Source: Erythrophleum ivorense (taxonomy: Eukaryota; Streptophyta; Magnoliopsida; Fabales; Fabaceae). Taken from it: a stretch of 64,000 nt of DNA. The number at the start of each line of letters is the position of its first letter. Within the stretch, counting starts at the first letter, position 1. Made by a program: the position numbers and the translations under genes. The stretch covers positions 4,339,369 to 4,403,368 of the forward strand of contig JAIUCV010000089.1 of assembly GCA_026724425.1 (NCBI GenBank). Reading direction: 5' to 3'. Of this stretch, positions 48,317-58,530 are shown one piece after another. The notes beneath the pieces were generated by a model. The model had not been told where the DNA came from, searched no databases, and was given only the letters and a program-made list of their open reading frames with translations.

Positions 48317-51300
48317 CTATGAAAAAGGCATTATTTTAATGAGATTATTTGCGTTATGTAAGATCCTACTTCCTCATTTCATGCTCCATAGACCATGTGA
48401 ACTCATTAACATCATTTTCTAGTCATAACACATTCATACAAGTCATATACATCATATTTGATCTCATTTATTTTGGGTTTGAAGCTACATCATACGAAAC
48501 TCATGATTTGCTCTCAAGTTCAAATTTTAATTTTCTAATACAAACTTTAAAAATTTATAACTAATCCTAAAAAAATTAAAATTAAGTAAATCATACCATT
48601 CTAAAAATCTATGAATGTTTACTTTTGACTAAAAATAAGTCCACACCAATACAGTAGTAGCCTTAAGTTACCAAAAATCGATGGAACAGTAGCACAGGTT
48701 TGGTTGCATTACTATGACTATCACGCAAATTCAAAAATTTATATCTCCATCTACAAAACTTTAAATAAGGTGATCTTAGTGGATATGGAAAGATTATTAT
48801 GTCTAGTTTATACCTGTAAAATTTTATAAGCATTGGACTTCATTTGACTTTCGTGTGACACAAAGAAGCAAACTGACTAAATAAACAATAACCATACCAT
48901 TTCTACATAATTTGATCAACTTTGAAAAATCATAATAAATTCTTTAAAACTCCAAATTGAATTCTCTTTAGCTCTGTGAAAAGCTCAATATGAGACCTAC
49001 TTATTAGCTAAATTTCATGAAAAAACTCATTTATTTGGTCATACTTTTGTTCGGATCTCCATTTGGTCAATTTTGAAGTCTCAAATGGCATCTCAAGGCA
49101 CCAAATAGCCCTTTTGACTTTCCACAATCACTTGGGCAAGTTTAAAAACATAAACAAAATATATAAAAGCATGCCAAATGATCCAAAATCTTTGTGGAGC
49201 TTAATCTTATCTTGCCACTTGCATATATACACAAGAACATCATATCACATAATGGCAAAGGAGTGGCAAAATCTCACATTTTCATTCTTCTAGCTTCTAC
49301 ATGGATACATACACTATTTATACATATATTAGAACATGCTCAAGGGTTTACATTATATGCACATCTCATTGTTACATAGTTTGACATTAAAATATAAACA
49401 AAAAACTCATTTCTTTATCTATTTGTTAAGATCTTGCTTCTTATGCTTGCTGACTTCCATTTCCTTATTCACCTGGCTCATCTAGACATGGTTAGACATA
49501 TGTGGGAGAAAAGTGAGATTCAAAGAATTCCAATAGCTCTTAACTCTTTTAAACATATATAATGGATGTTAAAATATGTCAAAGAATGCATGCATGATAT
49601 TTAAGCAACTAGTGAACATGTATAAGACATTTTCTTTATCACTTAAACTCATACATAATAAGTACAAGCTCTCAAAGACATTGGTCTAGCCTCACCTATC
49701 TTTCTTGGGACTTTTGGATTTGACTTATCCACTTTCGAGAGACTTTTGACTTAGCCTCACTCTTCTTGAAATTTTTGGCTTTGTCTTACCTATTTCTAAG
49801 AACTTTTGGCTCATCCTCACCCTTGTTAAAGGATTTTTGGCACAACCAAACCCATGTAAGTTGTAATGTAATCATAAACACATTTCAAAAAATATAATAG
49901 TACTATAACATGTAAACATTAGCTAGAAACATTTCTCATAACTTAAACATACATATAAGCACTCAATAATAAGAAAATAACCAAGCTATGCATGTGAGAA
50001 AGGTTAGAGAGCTACTTTGAAGCAAGAACTCAACACTTTTTCCTTGGATATTCCTCCCCTTTTTCGGCCACACACTTGCAATGGGATGGAGCTTGGTTCC
50101 TCTGGCCTAAATATATTAAATAGAACACAATTACATTATGGAAGCAAGTTCTAACATTACTCACTCTTTATGAAAGCTTACTCTGTTTTATGGTTATATA
50201 ATAGTTCCATATAAGACCTAATGAAGCAAGTGCTAGAATCCAAGATCTTATCTCCTTTTTTTCCTTTCCATTTAGGTCTCTTGACTCCATTTAAGCCTCT
50301 TAAAATGATCACAAACTCACTCCCAAGAGTGTAAACACAAGTTATTTCCTTAAGTCTTATTATGGAGCCTACACTTCCATCACCCAAATGAAGTCTCCTA
50401 AGTTTTTTTCAAGCCTTCCTTTGATGTTCTTTTATCATATTTAATCCATTTCTATCCATAGAAAAATTTAAAACTCTCTCTAGGCACAAGAACCATGCTT
50501 AGCCAAGACATGCACTAGGTTTTAGACCCATGGAGTTAGCTTTGTTTTCATGAAGGAAATGGCACATGTGAAGCTTTTTAAGCATCTTAAGAACCCATAT
50601 ATACTCTTAGACAATTAAAAATATCACTAAAAAGCTTTATACATATTATGGTGTAAAGAAAACCCTAGGTTTTGGAAACTTGAAAACTAATGGTTCTTTT
50701 GGGAATTTCTTTGCATCTACTTGTTTCTTATCCTTAAAAACCTAGGTTTCATGCTTGGTTTTGGTCAGATTTTTCTCACTCTTGCTTGTTCTATATAAGG
50801 CCGAAACTAGCTATGGAAGAACAAGAAAGAAAAAGCAAGGGAAGCCATAGAAATACCTTGATTCTTTAGCCTTTTCAAGAGCTTTCTCCCTTGCTTTCAC
50901 TCCTCCTTAAAATTTTGAACTTTTCCCTTCTGAACAAGGTTCAAAACTAATCCAAATCATGCACCAAAATCATGGAAAGAAAGAGGAGGAGAAGGAGAAC
51001 AATTTTAATGAAAGAAGGAGCAAGAAATTTCTTAATTTTTCATACATTTTCTTAGGTTTTTCTCCTCTCTTGAAGCTATCTCTCTTGCGCCCTTCTTTGT
51101 ACAACTTCTTCTTGGTTTTAGACAGAATTTAGGTTGGCCAAATGTGAGGGAGGAGTAGGCTGCCACCTATATATAACTAGGGTTCCTTAAGAACCTTTTC
51201 AAAATGTCAATTTTGTCCCTCATTCTTGACTTTTTCATTTTAGGCTCATTTCAACTTTTTTTCAAAAACTGTCTTTTCCATCATAAAATTCAAGTTCTCT

Positions 51301-51718
51301 AGCCTATAAATAGTCTTTGGAATCACTCAAATTGGGTCTAAAAACTTCCCGAATAAAAGAGTCAAAGTTCTGGTTCACTAACGTTCTAAAACGTAAGCCA
51401 GAGAAGTTTTAACTATTTTAGGAGTTCCTATGATTTTTAGGACATCTAAAAATCTTGAAAAACTCAATTTTTCTATTTAAAAATCTCTCCTTTGAGTTTT
51501 CTAAAGGTTGCTCAAAATTACGAAAATACCATCGCATTTCGTTAGGATTTTCTTTAGTCATTTTGGCTCTGGTTTTTGGGTACTTTAACCCTTGGTTCCT
51601 AGTTTTTTAATATTTAAAATTTTATTTTAATTTTATTTGGTCTCAACAGATTTATTTTAAAAGACTATCTTTTATATTTAGCCCATTTCTATTATTTTTA
51701 TAAAAATTGGGTGTTATA
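48317..51718 (-). repeat. Chromovirus 5' LTR, main part
   Basis: Continues the LTR interrupted at 35649. It ends on the + strand GGGTGTTATA, where other copies have GGGTGTTACA. With the 102-bp piece it totals about 3.50 kb. Right flank CTATA pairs with CTATG at 15409-15413. ORFs in it are unsupported. Confidence 0.87.
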
Positions 51719-51870
51719 CTATACACCTTTTTATTAATTTGTTTGATAGAAATTGATGAATTATCAGCCACCATTGACACAATGTGTGACAAGATGACAT
51801 CAAAGTCAAGTTTTAGATGATCCTAAGATAATGATAGAGATATATGTACAAGTCATTATATCTTATTATT
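51719..51870 (-). pseudogene. MULE transposase, segment upstream of the catalytic core
   Basis: Minus-strand translation gives TCTYISLSL, stop, DHLKLDFDVILSHIVSMVAD, NSSISIKQINKKVYS, and at 51719 hits the chromovirus. The frame resumes at 15413 with YIMSYKKI, AKHQAIGIAFENWDRSYTFL. Together these match the known MULE order: HTC-DHxKLD block, SIS-region, YGYxxSYxKAW-xKQxA-GDW-SY block, then the DDE core. Finding the two halves on either side of the 36.3-kb element, in the same strand and register, is the best evidence that it inserted into this gene. Confidence 0.75.
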
Positions 51871-54800
51871 TTTCAATGCCTTTCCCTATTATCTCAACTT
51901 ATTCTAACTCTCCGATTATACCTACCACCATACTCTGGATAATGATATTCTTTATACTTCTCTTATGAGTAGTGTCATGCCTAACTTTCATTATCTCATT
52001 CATATCAAATATGAGGGTTCAAACAAAATTCACATCTATTCATAAGTTTTTCACACCGAAAATGGGTCATTTATAGGTCATTTTGAGCTATAGAAGTCCA
52101 AACTCGGTTCTTTCTTTTTCTTAATTCATTTTCATCATAAACAAGTTTGTTCATACTCATTTTATCAAATTTAGTTCATTGGACACCCAAAAATATACTC
52201 CAACTCGAGATGACAACATAAGTCCAAAATCTAGACTAACTTTGAAAACTTATAACTAGGCTATACAACTTCAAATAGTGCAAATTAGGTACTTATGGAA
52301 AGTTTAGGATGTGAACTACATGCTATAAAAATTTTAGGCAGAATTAAGTTCATTTTCCTTATCAAATGTAATGGAACAGTAATTCTAGTTGAAATGAAAG
52401 GCATATGATAGACCTAAAATTTTAAAAATACCTATTTTAAGCTATACAAGTTTAAATTGGGTGATCTTCTTGGCCACAGAAAGCTTATGATGTCAAATAT
52501 ATGCTTATAAAATTACATGAGTATTAGACTTCATTTGTCCCTTGAAAGACATGAAATATCAAAGTTGTGTAGTGTGACAATACTAAGATCATTTTAAAAA
52601 TTTTACACAATTTCAAAAATTTATAAAATATTTTATATAGCTCCATAAATGATGGTTCTTAGCTTAACAAAAATCTCTAAGAGGGGTCTCAATGCATGCC
52701 AAATCTTAGGCTCAAACTAGATCATTTAGGCCACTTTTAACATAAGAATTATTTATAGAAAACTTAAGACCAATTTTAATACTAATTTGGAGCATTTGGT
52801 ATTCAATTGGTTTTCTTTTACTTTGAACACATTTCTTTCATCTTAAATGACATTTCTAATCATTCCATATTATGCTAAAATAGTTGGATCAAAATTTGAC
52901 TTTTTAATACCCAAAATTATATGTATGTCTCATGTCATCTCAAACATCAAATACCATTATAATACACAATACATTGTCCAAGATGGTTATACATGGCTAT
53001 TCTCATACATTTACATATGATTGCATCATTAAACATGAAGTAACATGATCATATACATCATAGGTCCATCATGATACATATAAAATGTCATATACATACA
53101 TATAACAAAAATTGGTACAACATAATGTCTTAACACATCATTTTCTAATATTTATTGCTTTTCATGATCTTGGCCTTGACTTGATAAACCTGAAATGGTT
53201 AGTGGGAACATGGGAGTGAGATTTGGGAGAATTTTAGTAGTTAATTTTAACCAATTCTACACATACAGGAATGCCATAAGTGTATGCTATGCATGTGGTG
53301 CAAAGATGCTATGCTTATACTTAATGTAAATCAAATGCATCATATATCATAAAAATTCATTCATTCTCTGGCCATGGCTTTATCATAAACTTGTTAGACT
53401 CAACTCTTCTCAACCTGAGACTTAGGAAGAGTTATTGCACTCAATTCCATGCCTTAAGGGAGTTAGGAGCCATCTCATTGCCTTTCATATACATATAGCA
53501 TTCATATAGTTCATATGAAAAACATAATGAATTATTTCTCATGAAAACATCAAGTAACAACACATACAAGTATTTTAACTCATTCAAGCACTCAGATGTA
53601 TCCAAGAAAAGGGAGATAAAGTTACTTTGTGATTTTAGGAACCTGGATATACCACTAACTCACTTATTGACTTCCTTTTTCTTTACTTTCTTTGTCTTGA
53701 CATCCACAAATAAGGAAGTTTGGGTTAGCTTGACCTACATATGACAATTACAATGCAAATTAATCCTATAGAACTCATTTTAAGCTTCATTATCTTTCTT
53801 GAATCTCATTAGGATTCAATATGATATATAAAACTAGTTCTTAGTACATAATGAAGCTACCCTTGATTCTTGCTTTCTAACCCTAAATTCTTACTTTCTA
53901 CAAGTCTTATAATTCTTAAGAAACTCATTGGAATCTTTACATACTTGGTTAGAAGGATTTATAACCAACTTGCTTGATTAACCTCATTTAAGCCCTTAAA
54001 ATTTTAACTTCCATTCTAAGACTTCTAAATTTAATCCAATGCTTCCATAATTACTTATTTACCATATCTAATTCTCTAAATTTATTAGAACTCAAAGAAA
54101 CACTCTATAGGTGCTCCTTGGATACCTTGGCCAAGACATAGCTTCAAGGAGAGCAATATGGAGTTTTACTTCTTTTCTTTGGGAGTTTGATACATACTCT
54201 TATTCTTTGGTTTTTCCTAAAGTCTAGACATAATCAAATATAGCTTAGGCTATCATCTTAAAGTTCCAAAACTCTCAAGGTGCAATTAAAACCCTAATTT
54301 TTATATCTTATTTCTTAATGCTCCTTTCTTGATTTTAATTGCATAATTTAATTCCTCATACTCTAAAACCCTTGGTTCTACCTTATTACCATTCAAAACA
54401 TCCTTACACTTCACGAGCCTTCTGGTAGCTGAACAAGAGAGTGAGGGAGAAGGTAAGGAGAAACCATTTTTGCACCTTGTTTCATACATCATTTACAAGC
54501 TTTTTAAGAGAATTGTTTGGTGTAAAACTTGGTTTTCTCAAATCCTTTCCTTCTTCCATAAGTTCAGCTATGAAAATCCTCCTTTTAGAAAACTAAAACT
54601 ATAAGAAGAGAGCGCTTGAAGAGGAGAATCATCTTAGTGAAGGAAGAAGTATAAAAAGGGCAAAGTTTCTTACTTTTATTTAAGCTTTTCTCCAACCTTT
54701 TCTTCTCTTCTCTCCTTTGGTGTGACTATGGTTGCTGTTTAAGGGGCAAAATGAGTTGGTTTTGAGAAGTGGGAGGTGGTGTGGTGAATATAAAAAATAA

Positions 54801-54944
54801 TGGAGGTGGTTTATAATAATTATATAATTCCCATATTGCCTTTCCAATTTTATTTTTCTTTTTTTCATTCATTTTAACTTTTCTTTTAGAACTATATTTT
54901 CCATATGAAAATTTAGATCCTCTAGTTAATTAAAAATGTTAACT
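51871..54944 (-). mobile_element. LTR-like segment of a diverged chromovirus, inserted in the MULE
   Basis: The style and wording match the other LTRs, for example CATTTTAACTTTTC, CATATGAAAATTTAGATCCTC near 54872-54920 versus the region at 51240-51320, and repeated drafts of the 'CTTATAACTA / AGTTTA / GCTATA' blocks at 52200-52700. It is truncated on the right near 54944, and its exact left end near 51900 could not be fixed. It separates two MULE pieces on the same strand. ORFs at 53541, 54301 and 54680 have no supported function. Confidence 0.5.
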
Positions 54945-55245
54945 TTCAATTTTTTGAGTTTTGAAACCATTCCGATTTTGATAGAATTCCCATTATCCGG
55001 GTTAATTTGTGAAAGCATGGTATATGTTTGATCCATATATTGAGCCAATGGAGTGACCGCTGCCTCATCAACATCATCTATCTTAAAATCATCTTCTCTA
55101 TGGTCATTGAAATTTAAGGAAGTATCATATTTATCCTCGACGTCAAAGTTGTCCATTATATCCTTCGCCTCATCTGGGGGCAGCGATGGACTAGTATTGA
55201 AAATAGACTAATGTGACGAGTTTGCTTGGGACATTAAGTTGATCA
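54945..55245 (-). pseudogene. MULE transposase, acidic N-terminal region
   Basis: Minus-strand frame: SPSLPPDEAKDIMDNFDVED, KYDTSLNFNDHREDDF, then VTPLAQYMDQTYTMLSQINP and DNGNSIKIGMVSK. An acidic leader followed by an 'NPD-G-IKxGMxFxSK' block is the usual start of the MULE N-terminal domain in plants. The frame then runs into the LTR-like segment at 54944. Assignment is by wording and by its position upstream of the other MULE pieces on the same strand. Alternative: an unrelated exon fragment. Confidence 0.55.
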
Positions 55246-55282
55246 CAAGTTTAGATTGAAAAGGGTGAACATTTGCTATACA

Positions 55283-56755
55283 ATAACAAACAACAATAAC
55301 AAAGCCTTTTTTCACTAAGTAGAGTTGGTTATATGAATCAATTAATGCTCATAAAGTCTTATTGTAAATCATATTTTTAGACAAACCATTTAAGTTTAAG
55401 TTTTTCTTAATAGTTTCTTCTATAGTTTTTCCTAGTCTCTTTCTACCTCTGACTATTGAACTACTCTTCATCTGATCTATTCTCCTAACTAAGGTTTTTA
55501 TAAGTTTCCCCACACATGTCCAAATCATCTAAGTCATGATTCTACAATTTTTTTTATAATAGGTGCGACCTCCACTTTCTCTTTAATATATTTATTTCTA
55601 ATTTTTATTTTGTCTAGTGTGTCCACTCATCCAACACAAAATTCTTATCTCTGTAATATTAAATTTATTCTCTTGTTAACTTTCTATTGTCCAGTACTCA
55701 ATTTCATATAACATTGTAGAGCTAATAGCTGTGCGGTAAAATTTACCTTTAAGTTTGAGTTATACTCTTCTATCACAGATAACACTCGAAGCACTCATCT
55801 ATTTTATTCACCTTGCTTAAAACTTATGTTTTACATTTTCCTCTATTTCTCTGTCATGTTATATGATGGACCCAATATATTTAAATCGTGTAACTTGTGG
55901 TATTGTATGCTCTTCAATTTTTACTTTTGTATTAGAACTAGTGTGTCGCTTACTAAACTTACATTCCATATACTCTATTTTACTTTTACTTAAACAAAAT
56001 CCGTGTGCTTCCAAAGCTAACTTTCACTTCTCTAACTTCTCATTCATTTCTTCTCTCAATTCGCCAACTAGAACTATATCATTAGTAAAAAACATGTATT
56101 ATGGCACCGGCTCTTAGATATATTTAGTGAACACATCCAAGACTAAAGCAAAAAGATAAGGACTCAAAATTGACCCCCTAATGTAAACTAATAGTTATCG
56201 AAAAATCTTCCATAAGTCTACCTTTTGTTACAATACTAGTTGTAACCCCATCATACATATTCTGAATTACTCGAATACAAACTATACAAACTCCTTTTTT
56301 CTTCAAAATCTTCCATAAAACTTCTCTTAGTACCATATCATATGCCTTCTCCAATTTGATGAACATCATATGTAAATCTTTCTAATTTCTTCGATATTTC
56401 TCCATCAATCTTCGCAACAAATATATTGTTTTTATAGTCGACCTTGATGGCATAAAACCAAATTGATTTTTAGTAATTTAAGTCTCTTACGTTAATCTTC
56501 ATTCAATTATCCTCTCCCATTATTTCATAATATGGTTCATGAGTTTAATTCCTTTATAATTTGCATAATTTTGTATATTCCTTTTATTTTTATAAATATG
56601 GACTAAAGTACTTCTTCTTCACTTATTCGGCATTTTCTTAAACCTCATAATTTTATTAAATAATCTTGTGAGCTAATTTATACCTTTTATACCTAAACAT
56701 TTTCAAACTTTAATGGGTATATTATTCGATCTAACTATTCTATTATTTTCTATCA
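55283..56755 (-). mobile_element. LINE copy 2, 3' part (RT and C-terminal region, decayed)
   Basis: The left end starts with the complement of a (TTG)n-type tail (AACAACAATAACAAAGCC), as in the LINE at 18707. On the minus strand it carries degenerate C-terminal and RT blocks. From right to left these include KKMPNK, RRSTLV-IYKNK, MFIKLEKAYDMVLREVLW (about 56365-56310), KKKGVCIVCIRVIQNMYDG and FSITI. Many stops; older than the 18707 copy. The 5' part of the same LINE follows in opposite orientation from 56756. Confidence 0.87.
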
Positions 56756-57085
56756 GCTCGAGTACAGTAATAAATAAACAAGAGCCACTGCATCAACACT
56801 TGGGTGTAGTAACAAATAAGTAAGGGTTCCCACATTTTCGTGAACGAATATGGGTAAAAAAATTAGTTCACAAGAGTATGATTCATTTTGAAACTTGGAA
56901 TGTAGGTATACTTACACATAAATTAATGAAAATAGTAGATACTATGATTAGAATGATGATTAATTTTATGTGTTTTTACAAAAAACCCAAATGAGTAAGA
57001 AGAAAAGCGAAAGAATTAGATACCTCATATTTTAAACTCTGGTATATTGGTAACACTAAATCTAAAAATGAGGTATGGTTTATCT
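56756..57085 (+). mobile_element. LINE copy 2, inverted 5' part (endonuclease start)
   Basis: The + strand begins AGCTCGAGTACAGT, matching the 5' region of the LINE at about 19830 read on its own sense strand. It continues as RERMWVKKLVHKSMIHFETW (compare RERMWVKKLVHESRIRFGTW), NVGI, KIVDTMIRMMINFMC, then LDTSYFKLWYIGN. It is oriented opposite to the adjoining 3' part, the signature of twin priming. Confidence 0.85.
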
Positions 57086-58003
57086 AAGTATTATTAGTAT
57101 TTAGGGTAGAGAATGTCTTGGTTTGATGAAGATCTAATCACAGGTTGAGCTTATAGAAAAATTTACAAATATTTTTAGACTCAGGCCAAGCTCAAGCCTG
57201 ATTAAAAATGGATTGAACTCAGTCCGATCCATTTTTAAAAAATAATTTTTTAAAAAAAATTTATCTTTTTTTTTTAATTTTAAATATTAGGTATATTTAT
57301 TTTATTACTTGTTAAGCATACTTTTTTCTCATTTTAAATACTAGATAGCTCAAAAAATATTGCAAGAAATTTAAATAATTTAAAAAAATATATATATAAG
57401 ATAGTAAAACCTCTCAAAATAATAATTTTATACTAATATTACTGATTAATAATTTATTTTATTTGAATTATACTTTATTTCTAATAATATATTATACAAC
57501 AAGTAAGAGTAAAAAAGTATAATAATCATATATGTTATATAATTATTTTTTACTTATATCTATAGTTATAAATAAAATTTTTAATAATATTATTTATTAA
57601 TAATATATAAAAAATAATTATAATAAGATGTGCTTGGGCTTGGGCTGAGCTTTAAAAAATGTTCAAATCTGACCCATTTTATATTCAAACTTTTTTTAAA
57701 ATAGATTCATTTTTTATCAAACATTTTTTGTTTGTTTATTATATCTATTTTTTTCAAGCCAAGCCTGTTGGACCGAGCAAGCTTCTTACCCCATGATCAG
57801 GCCTAATTTAATGTAATATTAAGTACATAAAAAAATATATAAAAAATGAATAAATAAAAAAAGTATTATTTATTATTTTTAAAAATATAAATAGATAAAA
57901 TAATAAATAATATCAAATAATGATTATAAAAATATAATAAAAATTAAAAAAATATCACATCACATGTTACATTACAAATTACAAATTTGCTATCAAACAC
58001 GGC
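57086..58003. mobile_element. AT-rich repeat, right edge of the transposon block
   Basis: Contains dispersed, partly inverted GGCCAAGCTCAAGCCTG / CAAGCCAAGCCTG and GGGCTTGGGCTGAGCTTTAA words near 57187, 57632 and 57758, typical of plant non-autonomous DNA transposons. It ends ...GCTATCAAACACGGCC at 58003, right where AP-1 mu homology starts. The family was not identified. It may be the 5' flank of the MULE. Confidence 0.4.
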
Positions 58004-58185
58004 CTTATACTTTAAACCTTTTGCATTTGGGAATTTGTAAAACTTTAATAATATGATCAAATTGATCTATACCTTCGTGTTGGTAGGTATTTAAGCATTA
58101 TTTTGAAGAATTGAAAGAGGAATCTATCAGGGATAACTTTGTTGTTGTGGTAAATTGCCAATGGACCTTTAAATTTAACTCTATC
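58004..58185 (+). pseudogene. AP1M: AP-1 complex subunit mu, copy 1: exon 3 with flanking introns
   Basis: Aligns with 59300-59490 of copy 2: intron 2 end, the 63-bp exon 3 (58087-58149), and intron 3 start. Exon translation: VFKHYFEELKEESIRDNFVV plus V, flanked by AG and GTAAAT splice sites. It keeps Lys and Asn where copy 2 has Arg and Asp, so it is an independent copy. The alignment to copy 2 begins almost exactly where the alignment of 10428-10723 stopped, so the two are halves of one fragment. Confidence 0.88.
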
Positions 58186-58530
58186 CGTTGCCTACGAACA
58201 TCTTGAGTTGAGCTCCATCGGGAATTGGGGAAACCTAAAGGCATGCGTAGTTTCACAGAGTGTGGCTTCTCTGCAGTCGTGGCGCGGTGCAGTCCTGGCC
58301 AGGCTATTTTGAGTTTTTTATACTTTTAAGTTAACAAATAAATAAAAAAAGTTAAAAATGACATAATAAACTGACTGCACGTTATGTTGGCGCCACCGAA
58401 ATGAGAGAAGCCGCATCCAGTTTCACAAATGGTTGAGGCTTCAGCTTCAAGATTGCAGGCTAAGCCCCAGATCTACTTATATGGTTGATTTATTCCGCTC
58501 CCGCTCCCGCTCCCGCTCCGATCCGATCCA
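58186..58530 (+). promoter_or_regulatory. 5' flank and leader of AP-1 mu copy 2
   Basis: GC-richer sequence between the copy 1 fragment and the copy 2 start codon. It includes four CCGCTC hexamers at 58495-58518 just before the ATG. It is probably the ancestral promoter/5' UTR. No clear TATA box was identified. Confidence 0.4.
58495..58518 (+). repeat. (CCGCTC)4 in the leader
   Basis: Four perfect hexamers, 13 bp upstream of ATG 58531. Confidence 0.95.

Larger units (their letters stand above)
15414..51718 (-). mobile_element. Ty3/gypsy chromovirus (Tekay/Del-like), nested and disrupted
   Basis: A complete element outline can be traced on the minus strand: 5' LTR 51718-48317 plus 35649-35548; PBS 35542-35530; gag, protease, RT, RNase H and integrase between 35386 and 27249; polypurine tract 24811-24799; 3' LTR 24798-22262 plus 16352-15414. 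The two LTRs, with insertions removed, are about 3.50 and 3.47 kb. Flanks are CTATG on the left (15409-15413) and CTATA on the right (51719-51723), an imperfect 5-bp target duplication, and the MULE reading frame continues across the pair of flanks. Coding parts are full of stops. The chromodomain region is missing, replaced by an LTR fragment at 24863-27248. The Tekay/Del lineage is inferred from integrase C-terminus wording and LTR size. Confidence 0.85.

Noticed and set aside
55264..57990. TTTGCTAT near 55268 and 57986 as a target duplication of the second LINE
   Set aside because: The LINE homology ends near 57085, far from the right-hand copy; an 8-bp match in AT-rich DNA is not convincing.
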